Source: Roseiconus nitratireducens (GTDB taxonomy: Bacteria > Planctomycetota > Planctomycetia > Pirellulales > Pirellulaceae). From it: 64,000 bases of DNA. The translations under genes were made by a program, and so were the position numbers. The stretch covers positions 1 to 64,000 of the forward strand of contig NZ_VWOX01000001.1 in assembly GCF_008629675.1 (NCBI RefSeq), written 5' to 3'. This document shows positions 38,089 to 49,500 of this stretch, in pieces (the stretch's first letter is position 1; the number at the start of each line of letters is the position of its first letter). The notes beneath the pieces were generated by a model, which worked only from the letters and a program-made list of their open reading frames with translations, did not search any database and was not told the DNA's origin.

Positions 38089-38116
38089 ACGCGGCTCACG
38101 CAAAGTGACGCTGTCC
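38089..38116 (+). repeat. Dispersed 28-bp intergenic repeat (other copy at 8786)
   Basis: ACGCGGCTCACGCAAAGTGA and the next eight bases match the reverse complement of 8786-8813 with two mismatches. Lies between the USP gene and the exchanger gene. Confidence 0.7.
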
Positions 38117-38118
38117 AG

Positions 38119-39153
38119 TTAGATAGCGTACAGGAAGTAAAAGAACATCAGCGAGCTGCCGATCACCGCGATCGCGTCGGGTTCCAAATACCACAATCGC
38201 TTCTCCACGCGATACAGGATTCCCATCAACGCGATCGTGGTGGTGATGATCACACCCAGGGCGGCTAACGCGTGCACCGGCATCAATTCGGCGTACAGCG
38301 GGCGCGGGTGAACGATGTCGACAGCCACCAGGATCAACAGGTTGAAGGCGTTGCTGCCCAAGATGTTGCCGATTGCCAAATCGTGCGCATCCATCCGCGA
38401 CGCTTCCGCGGTCGTGACGACCTCTGGCAGCGACGTGACCAATGCCAGAAAGACCGCGCCAAAGAACGTCCCGGTCAGTCCCAAAGCAACCGACATCCGC
38501 TCGGAGGTGGACGCCAGCGGCGGCGCCAGCAGGAAGATGCCGATCGTGGAGGAAACGTACAGGATCAGGGGACGCATCCGCGGAACGTTCACCGCAGGCG
38601 GTGCCGATTCGATGAATTCCGCTGCCGTGGCCACGCGGCGATCCAGAAACACCATCCGGAAAGTCATCAGGTAGGCCAGCACCAAGACCAGGCTCCCCGT
38701 GCCGATCCGCCACAAACCGGCGGGCCGGAGAGGCAAGAGAATCGCAACCGCAACAATTCCTGCTAGCAGCACCGAAGAAAGGGAGGCCAGAGCGTGGGCC
38801 GCCGCCTGACGCGAGAGCATCCGGATCTTTGAACGTCGCGACAGATCGATCGCCGCCAGGATCAGCAGGTTCATCAGGCAACTTCCCAGCAGGCTGCCCA
38901 CCGCCATGTCGACCGAACCCTGGTAGGCAACCTGGCAGCTGACAACCAATTCCGGCAGGCTGGTTGCGACGGCAAGCATCAGAAAGCCGGTCAGTGAACG
39001 CTCCAGCCGCAAGGCTTCACCCAGGCGATCAGACGCCCGGGCTAAGACCACACCGACCACGCCCACCGCGGCAGCAATCAGCGAGAACCAAACAAAGATC
39101 ATGAGTGTCGTCACGCCCCGAGTGCCAGCAGATGATGATACGTTCCGATCCAT
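38119..39153 (-). CDS. Cation/Ca2+ exchanger of the CaCA superfamily
   Basis: The 344-residue membrane protein has about ten helices and the two inverted alpha repeats of the family: ATSLPELVVS...GSLLGSCLMNLLILAAID and VTSLPEVVTT...IGNILGSNAFNLLILVAVD. It should exchange Na+ or H+ for Ca2+ or related ions across the membrane. The start is ATG 39153 or ATG 39102; the shorter begins directly in helix 1. Confidence 0.9.
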   Translation of the reverse strand: MDRNVSSSAGTRGVTTLMIFVWFSLIAAAVGVVGVVLARASDRLGEALRLERSLTGFLMLAVATSLPELVVSCQVAYQGSVDMAVGSLLGSCLMNLLILAAIDLSRRSKIRMLSRQAAAHALASLSSVLLAGIVAVAILLPLRPAGLWRIGTGSLVLVLAYLMTFRMVFLDRRVATAAEFIESAPPAVNVPRMRPLILYVSSTIGIFLLAPPLASTSERMSVALGLTGTFFGAVFLALVTSLPEVVTTAEASRMDAHDLAIGNILGSNAFNLLILVAVDIVHPRPLYAELMPVHALAALGVIITTTIALMGILYRVEKRLWYLEPDAIAVIGSSLMFFYFLYAI

Positions 39154-39240
39154 CGGTGAGGGCCGCCGATCCCGGCGGCGAGCGGTTCCCCCTACCCTAT
39201 CATGTGCCGATGGAATTGTCCGCTCGGGGCGGCCTGGTCA

Positions 39241-40182
39241 ATGTTTGAACCCGCGGGATGCAAGCGAGTGAATTTGCCCAGTCAGTCGAGTCCTGAGTTG
39301 CCGCTGCGAATGGGCTGTCCGGTCTGGAACTGTGGCGGTTGGCTGGGGCGTGTCTACCCGCGAGGGACTCCCAAGGCCAAATGGCTAGCGTGGTATTCAC
39401 GCATGTTCAACAGCGTTGAAGCCAACAGCACGTTTTACGGATTGCCTTCGTTGGAAACGGCGCAGCGGTGGGCGGAGGAAACAGCCGACGGGTTTTCATT
39501 TTCCCTGAAAGTTCCTCGGGTGATTTCTCACGAACGTGCACTGAGAGACTGTCAGCCGGAACTGGATGCTTTCCTGCAGTTCGCGTCCGTTCTCCGCGAG
39601 GCCGGCAAGCTTGGAACTTCCTTTCTGCAGCTGTCCCCTCGTTTTGCGCCGGACGCGTACGGAACCTTGGAAGCATTCTTGGACCGCTTGCCTGCGGACT
39701 TTCCCTGGGCGGTTGAAGTCCGTCACCACGGCTGGTTTGATCAGGCGGAGCAAGAACATCGATTGAACCATGCACTGCGGAAACGCGGAATCGACAAAGT
39801 GATTTTCGATTCGCGTGCCCTGTTCCAATCAGAACCGGAGGATGCCGCCGAGCAGGCTTCTCAGCGGCGAAAGCCTCGCACTCCCGTTCGACAGACCGTC
39901 ACCGCGACGGCTCCCATGCTTCGGCTGGTCGGTCGCAATCGATTGGAACTGGTCGAACGCTTCGTCCAGCAGTGGGTTCCCATCGCGACGGGCTGGGTGG
40001 AAAAAGGTCTGCGACCGACGATCTTCACTCACACGCCAGATGACGTCTTTGCGCCGGAAATGGCACGGCTGTTCTGGAATCGCTGCTGTGAATCGGCGGA
40101 GGTCGCCGGGGCTCAGAACTGGTCGCCGGATGCCCTGCCGACCCTTTCGCCACCGGCGCGACAATTGGATCTGTTTGATTGA
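39241..40182 (+). CDS. DUF72 family protein
   Basis: The 313-residue product matches DUF72, a TIM-barrel-like family of unknown biochemical function: MGCPVWNCGGW near the start, FNSVEANSTFYGLPS, FSFSLKVPRVISH, FPWAVEVRHHGWFD. The usual sheet strand precedes MGCP, so translation starts upstream of 39310; ATG 39241 chosen, ATG 39202 is an alternative. No operon partner is obvious; convergent with thiD. Confidence 0.85.
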   Translation: MFEPAGCKRVNLPSQSSPELPLRMGCPVWNCGGWLGRVYPRGTPKAKWLAWYSRMFNSVEANSTFYGLPSLETAQRWAEETADGFSFSLKVPRVISHERALRDCQPELDAFLQFASVLREAGKLGTSFLQLSPRFAPDAYGTLEAFLDRLPADFPWAVEVRHHGWFDQAEQEHRLNHALRKRGIDKVIFDSRALFQSEPEDAAEQASQRRKPRTPVRQTVTATAPMLRLVGRNRLELVERFVQQWVPIATGWVEKGLRPTIFTHTPDDVFAPEMARLFWNRCCESAEVAGAQNWSPDALPTLSPPARQLDLFD

Positions 40183-40226
40183 CCCGACGGGACGACGCAA
40201 CGAGCGCCGGCAAACAACGACGAGCG

Positions 40227-41009
40227 CTACTTGACGGGGGTGTTCAGGTTCACCGGGCCACGGCCGCGGCCCAGATGCGGCGCCGAACTGATGGCGTCGG
40301 AAATGAAGGCCTTGGCACCCGAGACCGCCGGAAGCAACGCCTCACCACGGGCCAGACGGGCGGTGATGGCTGCCGACAGGACGCATCCCGATCCGTGCGT
40401 TTGGTCGGTCTCCGTTCTGGGTGAAGAGAACTTGTAGCAACCGGTGGGCATCACCAGCACGTCCACGGCGTCCCCGCTTCCGGCGCCTCCTTTGACGAGC
40501 ACGTTCTCGGGGCCGCGGGATGCCAGTTCCCGCGCCGCTCGCTCTTGGGAATCAACGTCCGTGATGGCAACTCCCGAGAGTTGGGTCGCTTCGTGAACAT
40601 TGGGCGTCAATAGAAACGCCTGTGGCAGCAGTTCGGCTTGCATCGTCGCAATCGCTCCGTCATCCAACAGCGAGTCACCGTGCTTGCTGATCATGACCGG
40701 GTCGACAACCAAGGGGAAATCGAAGTCGCGAACCTGTTCCGCTACCGCGGCGATGATTTCCGCACTTCCCAACGCGCCGGTTTTTGCTGCCGCCGGTTTC
40801 AGGTCTTCGGTGACGGCACGCAACTGTTCGACAATCAGCTCGCGATCGAGCAGTTCGACCCGCGAGACACGAAGCGTGTTTTGCACGGTGATCAGCGTCA
40901 AAACGCTGGTCCCGAAGACGTTGTGTTGCTGAAAGGTTTTCAAATCCGCTTGAACGCCGGCACCGCCGGAGGGATCCGATCCGGCAATGGTCATGGCAAT
41001 TGGCGTCAT
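40227..41009 (-). CDS. thiD: Hydroxymethylpyrimidine/phosphomethylpyrimidine kinase
   Basis: The 260-residue protein is ThiD of thiamine biosynthesis, phosphorylating HMP and HMP-P. Ribokinase-fold motifs seen are TIAGSDPSGGAGVQADLKTF at the N-terminus, VVDPVMISKHGD, NVLVKGG and THGSGCVLSAAI with the catalytic region. Length matches the family; ATG at 41009. No other thiamine gene in the window. Confidence 0.95.
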   Translation of the reverse strand: MTPIAMTIAGSDPSGGAGVQADLKTFQQHNVFGTSVLTLITVQNTLRVSRVELLDRELIVEQLRAVTEDLKPAAAKTGALGSAEIIAAVAEQVRDFDFPLVVDPVMISKHGDSLLDDGAIATMQAELLPQAFLLTPNVHEATQLSGVAITDVDSQERAARELASRGPENVLVKGGAGSGDAVDVLVMPTGCYKFSSPRTETDQTHGSGCVLSAAITARLARGEALLPAVSGAKAFISDAISSAPHLGRGRGPVNLNTPVK

Positions 41010-41168
41010 TCACGTTCCTGCAGGCAAAAAGGGACGGGGGAACGGTTGGCAATCCGTTGATTCTTGGTCCGGGTGTTCGGCAACGTGGTCTGCTGCTTCG
41101 CACGAGCAGCGGGATTGACCGCAGCTTTTATGGAGCGAAATGCGACGATTAAGAAACACGAGGGCTCG

Positions 41169-41192
41169 TAGCTGCCGTCGCCCGACGGCGGG
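41169..41192. repeat. GTAGCTGCCGTCGCC-type hairpin
   Basis: TAGCTGCCGTCGCCCGACGG contains the palindrome CCGTCG-CC-CGACGG. The first 15 bases, GTAGCTGCCGTCGCC, recur near 8704; a relative GTAGCTACGCTCGCCAGAGC (palindrome CGCTC...GAGCG) lies at about 46351. These look like REP-type intergenic palindromes. Confidence 0.55.
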
Positions 41193-41241
41193 AGAGGCCT
41201 TGCTCAGGTGAGGGTGGCTCCCTCCGTGCAACGCTGTCCGG

Positions 41242-42699
41242 CTAGGCCAGCAGGTCATCGACGACGTGGCCGTGGACGTCCGTCAGACGGAAGTCGCGTC
41301 CCTGGAACCGATACGTCAATCGCTCGTGGTCGAAACCCAGCAGGTGCAGGATGGTCGCTTGCAGATCGTGCACGTGAACCGGGTTTTCACTCACGCTGAA
41401 TCCCAGTTCGTCCGATGCGCCGTATTCGAATCCCGCTTTCACCCCGCCGCCGGCCATCCACATGGTGAAAGCATCGGGATAGTGATCTCGGCCCAGGATG
41501 TCGCTTTTCGCGGTGCGTCCTTCGCGGAACGGCGTGCGTCCAAACTCGCCGCCCCAGATGACGAGGGTGTCTTCCAGCATCCCGCGGCGTTTGAGATCAC
41601 GAATCAACGCCGAGATCGGTTGATCCATCGTGGCGCATTTTCGGGTCAATCCATCGGTCAGTCCGGTGTCCGCCTGCGTGCCGTGGAAGTCCCATCCCCA
41701 ATCGAACAGCTGCACAAATCGAACGCCCGATTCGACCAACCGGCGGGCCAGCAGGCAATTGTTTGCCAAACTGGATGCACCGGGCTTGGCGCCGTATTCG
41801 TCAAGCGTCTCCTGGCTTTCCGCGGAGATGTCCATGACGTCGGGAACGGCCGTTTGCATGCGGTAGGCCAATTCGTACTGCGAGATCCGAGTCAGGGTTT
41901 CAGGGTGGCCGAGGGATTGCGCCTGCCACTGATTCAAGTCTGACAACGCGTCCAGCGTGGCACGCCGCATTTCGCGACTCATCCCTGGCGGGTCGGAGGA
42001 GTACAGCACCGGATCACCTTTGGAGCGACACTGAACGCCCTGGTAGACCGAGGGCAAGAATCCGCTTCCGAAAGAGTTTTTGCCGCCGTTGGGTTGGACG
42101 CCGCTGGAGATCAGCACGACGAATCCGGGAAGGTTCTGGTTCTCGCTACCGAGCCCGTAGGTCACCCATGCGCCCATCGAGGGTCGGCCACTTCGGGGCG
42201 ATCCGGTGTAAACCAACAGCTCCGCGGGAGCGTGGTTGAACTGGTCGGTGTGCAACGAATGGACCAGACAGAGTTCGTCCGAGATGTCGTGGAAATGCGG
42301 AATGGCATCGGACATCCACATCCCGGATTCGCCCACGCGTTTCCAATGTCGCGGCGAGCCCATCAACTTCGGCGTCCCGGTGGTGAATGCAAACTCGCGT
42401 CCCGCCAGAAAAGCGTCGGGGCAATCCTGGTCGCTCCGCTTGACCAATTCCGGCTTGTAGTCGAACAGGTCCAGGTTGGGAGGCGACCCGGTCATGTGCA
42501 GGTAGATCACCCGTTTGGCCCGCGGGGCGAAATGCGGTTGTCTGGCCGCCAACGGGTCGGTCGCCGATCGCGGTGGGTCTGCTGCGGGAGCGTCATCGGC
42601 CAACAGCGACGCCAGCGCGGCGGCGCCGATTCCCGCGGTCGACTGTTGCAGGAAATGGCGACGGGTATTCAGAGACAGGTTTTCGATACGTGGATCCAC
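41242..42699 (-). CDS. DUF1501 family secreted protein
   Basis: The 485-residue product starts with a Tat-type signal, NTRRHFLQQSTAGIGAAALAS, and carries family features: YLHMTGSPPNLDLFDYKPEL, GVRFVQLFDWGWDFHG, and TLVIWGGEFGRTPF. DUF1501 proteins belong to the alkaline-phosphatase/sulfatase-like superfamily; function unproven. GTG start at 42699 preceded by GGAAAG. It lies 9 bases after the DUF1553 gene, the common planctomycete pair. Confidence 0.92.
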   Translation of the reverse strand: MDPRIENLSLNTRRHFLQQSTAGIGAAALASLLADDAPAADPPRSATDPLAARQPHFAPRAKRVIYLHMTGSPPNLDLFDYKPELVKRSDQDCPDAFLAGREFAFTTGTPKLMGSPRHWKRVGESGMWMSDAIPHFHDISDELCLVHSLHTDQFNHAPAELLVYTGSPRSGRPSMGAWVTYGLGSENQNLPGFVVLISSGVQPNGGKNSFGSGFLPSVYQGVQCRSKGDPVLYSSDPPGMSREMRRATLDALSDLNQWQAQSLGHPETLTRISQYELAYRMQTAVPDVMDISAESQETLDEYGAKPGASSLANNCLLARRLVESGVRFVQLFDWGWDFHGTQADTGLTDGLTRKCATMDQPISALIRDLKRRGMLEDTLVIWGGEFGRTPFREGRTAKSDILGRDHYPDAFTMWMAGGGVKAGFEYGASDELGFSVSENPVHVHDLQATILHLLGFDHERLTYRFQGRDFRLTDVHGHVVDDLLA

Positions 42700-42708
42700 A
42701 AGGCTTTC

Positions 42709-45700
42709 CTAACGTTTCATGAACGTTTCGTCCAAATTCAAAATCACGTTGGCGACCACCGTCCAGGCGGCGAACTCCGCCGGATCGCTGTTTTCGGGCA
42801 ACGGTCCCAGCGGGTCGGTCGCCATCTTCACGGCCTCATCGGTTGCCTGATCAAAAGCAACGCGTGCTTGCTGGGCCAGTTGCGAGAGGCGTTCGATTTC
42901 GCGCGGTTCCGGATCACGGAGCAGGCAGGCGCGAAACGCTGCGGTGATGCGCTGTTGTGGGGAGTCTTCGCCACGGATGATCTTCCTGGCCAGGGCCTGA
43001 GCGGCTTCGACGTACACCGGATCATTCAATGTCACCAACGCTTGCAGCGGCGTGTTGGTCCGAATGCGTCGCACGGTGCACACCTCGCGGTTGGGCGCAT
43101 CGAATTGCGCCATCGACGGGTACGGACTGCTGCGTCGCCACGTCGTGTAGATCCCCCGTCGGTATCGGTCTTCCCCGTCGCTGGTCTGCCAATCGGTGGC
43201 GGAACCGAAGGCTGCTTTCAGCCCCAATTCGGGCTGGGGTGGTTTGACCGGCGGTCCGAACTTTTTGGGGCTCAGCAGACCACTGACAAACAACGCCTGG
43301 TCGCGAATCATTTCGGCGCTCAGACGAAATCTTGGTCCGCGGCTGAGCAGTCGATTCGCCGGATCTTCGGCCAACTTGTCTGGCGTGACCTCGCTGCTTT
43401 GACGGTAGGTCGACGACATCACGATGGTTTTCAACAGGTGTTTCAGGTCCCAACCGCTGTCCTGCAATTCCACCGCCAGCCAGTCCAGCAGCTTGGGGTG
43501 CGATGGCGGTTCGCCCTGGGAACCGAATTCTTCGCTGGTTTCAACAATTCCGATTCCGAACAGCTGCTCCCAGTGGCGGTTGGCGATGACCCGCGCGGTC
43601 AAGGGGTTCTCCGGGGATACCAGCCAGCGTGCCAGGTCCAGCCGCGAAGGATTGTCTGCGTGATCGATTGCGTGGAACACGTCCGGCGTGCCTTCGCTCA
43701 CCGTCGCGCCGGTGCTCTGGTAATTGCCGCGAATCTGAACCTTAGTTTCTCGCCTCTGATCGGCGGCCAACTGCTGCATGATCGGGACCGTCGTTGACGG
43801 CTTCATTTCATCCCGTTCTCGCTGCAATCGTTTCATTTCGGCGCGGAGCGGAGCGTAGGCGGGCGCAATGGAACGATAATAGGTTTCCACCGCGGCTGCC
43901 TGATCGTCAGACCATTGTTCGGGATCGCTGGTGACCAGCGGGCGAAGGTCGGGTGGCAACTTCGCCCATTGAACGACGCCGGGGTCATCGCTGAGTGAAA
44001 GTCGGAACCGTTCCAACAAGTGTTTCTTGTGCACGGATTCTTGCCGCACCGTCAGCGTCAACACGCCCGGCGTGCGCAGCGGTTGGTTCAGAGTCAGCGT
44101 CAACGTGTGCGGACGGTCCCGCTGCGGGGCGATCGCCCAGCCGGAGTTTGGATCCTGCTTGTCGTCGATGACGCTTTGCGCCGGAAAGCCGTCCTGGGAG
44201 AAATCCGCGGCGGCCGATTGAAAACGCACTTCGCGAGCACCGTTGGGCGACAGCGCGTACCGAGCTTTGCCTTGTTGTTCGGGGGACTGCTTCCAGACCA
44301 CCTCGCGCTCGCCATCCAACAGCGAAACCGTGAATCCGTCCAGGCGATTGGCGATCTTTGGTCCGCCGTCGGTTCGATTCCACAGGACCAGTGAATCGAC
44401 CGCCCGCGGTTGGCCAAGGTCCAATTCGACCCACGGGTCGGCTTGCCTCTGGGTGTGTTGGACCGAGCCCTTGGCGTAATCACCATCGGTGTTGCCGTCG
44501 TTGACTCGGGAGGCGACCGCGTCGCTGTAGGTCGAGCTTTGCGTGGCCGATGCTTCAAGAGCAACGTTCTGGCCGTTCGAAAAAACTTGGATCTCAGCCA
44601 AGTGCAGGTTCTTTTTATTTCCGGGCAACTGCACTCGAACAAAACGAGCTTTGACCGGGTTGGCTTGTTCTGGTTTCCAATCGCCTTGGATTTGCGTGAT
44701 GACAAAGTTTCGTTCGGACGGTTGCGACGTCTCCAATCGAATCGCGGCCGGATGAAGCTGGTCAATCGGGATGGTCACGCGATACACGTCGTTCGCCGGC
44801 ACATCGCCGACCGCCGTGATCCAGCCGTCATCGGATGTTTCGAATTCGTATTGGTCGGACTCCACTTCCGGGTGGCATACCTGCCAGGACGGGGGCTCGG
44901 AGAAGGACTCCAGCCAACGTGCCTGTTGCTGCCGGACTTCGTCGGTTGACGCCGCAAGCTGAGTCTGCAATTGGGTCAAACGTTCGTCGATCTCGCGCTG
45001 ACGACGCTTCTGGGAATCGCTCCACAGCGAAAGTGTTGGTTGTTCGTCTCGTTTGTCTGAATCGCGGGTGTTGTTGAAGAACGCGAAGAACCGAAAGTAC
45101 TCTTCCTGCGTGATCGGATCGTACTTGTGCGTGTGGCACTGGGCGCATGCCATCGTCGTGCCCATCCAGACCGCCATGGTCGTGTTGACCCGATCGACCA
45201 CGGCCACGTTGCGGAATTCCTCGTCATTGGTTCCACCCTCGTTGTTCGTCAGAGTGTTGCGGTGAAACGCGGTGGCAATCAGTTGTTGCTCGGTCGGTTC
45301 CGGCAGCAGATCCCCGGCAATCTGTTCGATCGTGAATTGGTCAAAGGGGCGGTTTTCGTTGAGCGCCTTGATGACGTAGTCGCGGTAGGCCCAGATCGTG
45401 CGCGGGGGATCATCGGCGTATCCGGCCGAATCGGCGTACCGGGCCAGGTCCAACCACACGCGGGCCCAACGTTCGCCAAAAGCCGGTTTGGCAAGCATCG
45501 AATCGACGTAGATTTCGTAGGCATCGCGACGAGAGTCCCGGGCGAAAGCCTGCGCTTCTTCCCAGGTCGGCGGCAAGCCCGTCACGTCAAGTGCGACGCG
45601 GCGGGCCAGGGCCAAGCGATCGGCAGGCGGCGCCGGCTGCAGCCCCGCCTGTTGCATCTTCGCCAAGGTGAAGTGATCGATCGCATTGTGTGCCCAATCA

Positions 45701-46161
45701 GAAGAGTGCGGCCAACCAGACGATTCGACGGCGGGCAATTCGGGCCGCGTGGGGATTTCGTATGACCAGTGCTTGGCATAGGGAGCGCCCTGGTCGATCC
45801 ACCGGCGGAAAAGTTCGATCTCCGCGTCACTCAGACGGTCCTGATGCTCCGGCGGAGGCATTCGCATGTCTTCGTCTTCGGCGGTGATCCGCAGGATCAG
45901 CTCGCTGGCATCCGCATCGCCCGGGACCACCGCGGCATAGCCGCCCAGATCTTCCTTGGCGGCCTGTTCGGTGTCCAAGCGGAGCCCGGCGGCCCGTTCG
46001 GCCTCGTCAGGGCCGTGGCACGTGATGCAGTGATCAAACAGCAGCGGTCGGATGTCGCGATTGAAATCAATCGTCGTGTCGGAGGCACCGGCGGAGGGGG
46101 CGGAGAGGACGCACAGGAGGGTCGCGGCCAGAAGCAGGCAGGTGGGACGAAGCCGAGGCAT
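42709..46161 (-). CDS. DUF1553 (PSD1) protein with planctomycete cytochrome C domain
   Basis: The 1150-residue secreted protein has a signal peptide and a cytochrome domain (PSCyt1) with CITCH at residues 45-49, then DUF1549 (about residues 150-340). A discoidin/F5-8-type carbohydrate-binding-like region (about residues 500-650) and DUF1553 at the C-terminus (about residues 900-1130) complete it. It is the upstream partner of DUF1501. The pair is extremely common in planctomycetes and suspected in polysaccharide or sulfated-polymer breakdown with electron transfer, but unproven. ATG at 46161 chosen to expose the signal peptide; the upstream frame lacks features. Confidence 0.93.
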   Translation of the reverse strand: MPRLRPTCLLLAATLLCVLSAPSAGASDTTIDFNRDIRPLLFDHCITCHGPDEAERAAGLRLDTEQAAKEDLGGYAAVVPGDADASELILRITAEDEDMRMPPPEHQDRLSDAEIELFRRWIDQGAPYAKHWSYEIPTRPELPAVESSGWPHSSDWAHNAIDHFTLAKMQQAGLQPAPPADRLALARRVALDVTGLPPTWEEAQAFARDSRRDAYEIYVDSMLAKPAFGERWARVWLDLARYADSAGYADDPPRTIWAYRDYVIKALNENRPFDQFTIEQIAGDLLPEPTEQQLIATAFHRNTLTNNEGGTNDEEFRNVAVVDRVNTTMAVWMGTTMACAQCHTHKYDPITQEEYFRFFAFFNNTRDSDKRDEQPTLSLWSDSQKRRQREIDERLTQLQTQLAASTDEVRQQQARWLESFSEPPSWQVCHPEVESDQYEFETSDDGWITAVGDVPANDVYRVTIPIDQLHPAAIRLETSQPSERNFVITQIQGDWKPEQANPVKARFVRVQLPGNKKNLHLAEIQVFSNGQNVALEASATQSSTYSDAVASRVNDGNTDGDYAKGSVQHTQRQADPWVELDLGQPRAVDSLVLWNRTDGGPKIANRLDGFTVSLLDGEREVVWKQSPEQQGKARYALSPNGAREVRFQSAAADFSQDGFPAQSVIDDKQDPNSGWAIAPQRDRPHTLTLTLNQPLRTPGVLTLTVRQESVHKKHLLERFRLSLSDDPGVVQWAKLPPDLRPLVTSDPEQWSDDQAAAVETYYRSIAPAYAPLRAEMKRLQRERDEMKPSTTVPIMQQLAADQRRETKVQIRGNYQSTGATVSEGTPDVFHAIDHADNPSRLDLARWLVSPENPLTARVIANRHWEQLFGIGIVETSEEFGSQGEPPSHPKLLDWLAVELQDSGWDLKHLLKTIVMSSTYRQSSEVTPDKLAEDPANRLLSRGPRFRLSAEMIRDQALFVSGLLSPKKFGPPVKPPQPELGLKAAFGSATDWQTSDGEDRYRRGIYTTWRRSSPYPSMAQFDAPNREVCTVRRIRTNTPLQALVTLNDPVYVEAAQALARKIIRGEDSPQQRITAAFRACLLRDPEPREIERLSQLAQQARVAFDQATDEAVKMATDPLGPLPENSDPAEFAAWTVVANVILNLDETFMKR

Positions 46162-46562
46162 GAAAATGGGCGTTTTCGCGTCGCGGAGGATGGGGCGGGG
46201 GCGGTCCGAGACCGCAATCACCACCATTGTAGGGCGCCCCGTGAGTTTCTTCGTACCTCCGCCGCGGGGATTTGGCTGCAATTTGCCCGGACGTTGGTCA
46301 CGGGGGAATGCCGCTGCGGAATCCAGCTAGGCTTTTTCTAAAAACCGGTAGCTACGCTCGCCAGAGCGTGGCTTTCCGCCGCGAACGCGACGGCAGCGAC
46401 GGGGTTTCGCCAGTTTTCAGACAGGGCCTAGCCTAGAATACCTCGAATAGCTGACATCCCCAGCCCGTTTGGTTTTTGATCAAGCAACCAAGTCGATTGG
46501 CCGGCCCGATACCGGCCAGCGATCCAGATCTCTCCCATCGCCCACCCCAACCACCGCGCGTC
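46162..46562. other. Divergent promoter region
   Basis: Shared upstream region of the DUF1553 gene (minus) and the PVC-type cytochrome gene (plus). Contains the palindrome near 46351 (GCTACGCTCGCCAGAGCGTGGC) and TAGAAT at 46434-46439, a possible -10 box about 125 bases before the plus-strand start. The open frame reaching back to 46476 has no conserved sequence. Confidence 0.5.
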
Positions 46563-49500
46563 ATGTCCCCAGGCCGATCTTTCGCGACCGACGACGACCT
46601 TGTCGGTCAGCTTCCCGAGTCTCCGGCGAATTCGAACACACCCCGTTTGCGTCGCTTGTGGTTTGCCGTCTTCGGATGTTGGCCTCCAGTGCCGAGGCTG
46701 GTCTTCGCGACAGCGGCGGCGGGCTTGCTGGTCGGCCTGTTCCCAGGCGATCGGGCGCACGGCGACGACACCTTTCCCGAGATCGTGAACAACGAGTCGG
46801 ACACGCAGGCGGAGCCGATGGCGGCGCGGCAGGCCGCGGCCGAGATGCAATTGCCCGAGGGTTTCTCGGCCACGGTGTACGCCAGCGAACCGGCGGTTCA
46901 GAATCCGATCGCGATGGCGTGGGACCAGCGGGGGCGAATGTGGATTGCCGAAAACTACACGTATTCAGATCGCACGCAACGATTCGATCTGTCGATGCGC
47001 GACCGAGTGCTGATTCTGGAGGATGCCGATGGCGACGGCCACGCGGAGAAACGCAAGGTGTTTACCGATGCGGTGCAAATGTTGACCAGCGTGGAAGTCG
47101 GTCACGGCGGGGTTTGGCTGATGTGCCCTCCCCAATTGCTGTTCCTGCCGGATGCCGATGGCGATGACGTTGCCGACGGACCACCCCAAGTGGTGCTGGA
47201 CGGGTTCACGGTCGCCGACAGCAACTACCACAACTTTGCCAACGGCTTGCGATGGGGCCCCGACGGCTGGCTCTACGGACGATGCGGACACTCGTGTCCT
47301 GGCAGAATCGGATTGCCAGGGACTCCCGACGATCAACGTGTTCCGATCGAAGGCGGAATCTGGCGGTACCATCCCGATCGGCGGACGGTCGAGGTGCTGT
47401 GCCACGGCACGGTCAATCCGTGGGGCCATGACTGGGATGCCGATGGTGAATTGTTTTTTATCAACACCGTCATCGGGCACCTCTGGCACCTGATGCCCGG
47501 GGCGCACTTCATCGAATCCTTTGGCGAAAGCTCCAACGCGGAAGTGTATGAGCGGCTGGATATGATCGCCGACCACTACCACTACGACCGATCCGGTTCC
47601 TGGCAGGAAAGTCGTGACGGCAAAGCCAACGAACTTGGCGGCGGGCACGCCCACATCGGCATGATGATCTACCAGGGAAATCGTTGGCCGGATCGCTATC
47701 GCGGAAAACTGTTCACATTGAACATGCACGGGTTACGCGCCAACGTCGAACGCCTGGAACGGCGCGGCGCGGGATACGTCGGAAAACACGAAGACGACTT
47801 TCTGATTGCCAAAGATCCGTTCTTTCGTGGCATTGACATTCGAACGGGACCGGACGGCAATGCTTACGTCATCGATTGGAGTGACACCGGTGAATGTCAC
47901 GACCACACCGGCGTGCACCGCACCAGCGGTCGTGTGTACAGAATCGCCTATTCCGATCCCGAGGAAGCGACCGTCGGGCGCCCGAACGGCGACAGTTTCG
48001 CCAAGCCGGCTTGTCTGGCCGGTCCGGGAAAACTGCCACGGCTGTGGCGCGACTATCAACAGGGGACGACGTCCGAGTCGGAGCTGGTTTCGCTGTTGAA
48101 GGATCCCGACGAACATGTGCGGGTGTGGGCGATTCGGCTGTTGACCGATTTTTGGCCGTTGGACACGTGCGAGGGCCCGATGGAGCAGGTGTCCTATCCG
48201 GAGGCTCCGGTGATCAACGCCGCGTTGTTGGAAATGGCGCGGACCGATGATTCGGGGTTGGTGCAATTGACCCTGGCGTCAACGCTGCAGCGGTTGCCTC
48301 TCGAGCGACGATCGGCCCTGGCCGCGGAACTGTGTCGCAAACAGGCGTTTGCGGGCGACCATGATCTGCCGCTGATGGTCTGGTTCGGCGTCATGCCGTT
48401 GGTCAAAGAGGATCCGGACGCGTTGGTCGACCTGGCTCGCAACTGTCGGTGGCCGGAGCTGCTGCAGTGGCTTGCCCGGGGCGTGGCCACCGAGGTGGAA
48501 AGCTCGCCGGAAGCCCTGGACGAACTGCTTCAATTGGCGTCGGGCCTTTCCGCAGCCGAACAGAACCGCGTTCTGGTCGGCGTCTCTCAGGCGTTTCGCG
48601 GTTGGCTGAAAGTCCCGATGCCGGCTACCTGGGAAACGTTCTCGAAGTCCGACGGCGCGCAGCAGCGGGCCGAGTTGGTTCGCGAACTCAGCCTGGTGTT
48701 CGGTGACGGTCGCGCGATCGAGGAACTGAAGACATTGGTCCGGTCACGATCGACCGATCTAAAGGTCCGTCGGTCGGCGCTGGAAACGTTGATCGATGCC
48801 AGGCCCGCCGATCTCCGCAAGATCTGCCAGTCGCTGTTGGGCGAACGCGGATTGAACGCGACCGCGGCACGGGGCTTGGCGCTCTGGGATGACCCGGAGA
48901 TCGGGCGGACGTTGGCCGAAATGTATCGTCGATTCCAGCCCAGCGATCGGCCCGCTTTGATCGAAATCCTTGTCTCACGGCCCAGCTTCGCCGCGGCCCT
49001 GTTGAGCCGCATCGATGCGTCCAAGAACCCGATCCCGCGAGAAGACCTGACTGCATTTCATGCGCGCCAAATCCTGAACCTTGGTGATCCACAGCTCCGC
49101 GAACGTCTGGAACAGGTGTGGGGTGCGGTGCGTGAATCCCCGTCGGATCGTCGCGAGAAGATCGTCCAGATGCAACAACGGCTTTCGCCCGAGGTTCTCA
49201 GCGATGCCGATCTGCCCAACGGTCGATCGCTGTTCAAGAAGACTTGCTCGCAATGCCACCGGTTGTTCGGCGATGGCGAACAGATCGGTCCCGATCTGAC
49301 CGGCTCGCAACGTTCCAGCCTGACTTATCTGTTGGAGAACATTTTGGACCCCAGCGCCGTGGTCGGCAAAGACCACCGCATGTCGATAGTGATGACAAAC
49401 GACGGCCGCGTGCTCAGTGGTCTGGTCGTTTCCAGCAACGATAAAACGCTGGTGTTGCAAACGCAGTCGAAACTGGAAACGTTGCCAGCCGGTGAAATCC

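Noticed and set aside
42094-43797. Plus-strand ORF opposite the DUF1501/DUF1553 genes
   Set aside because: It spans two real minus-strand genes and has no recognisable domain.
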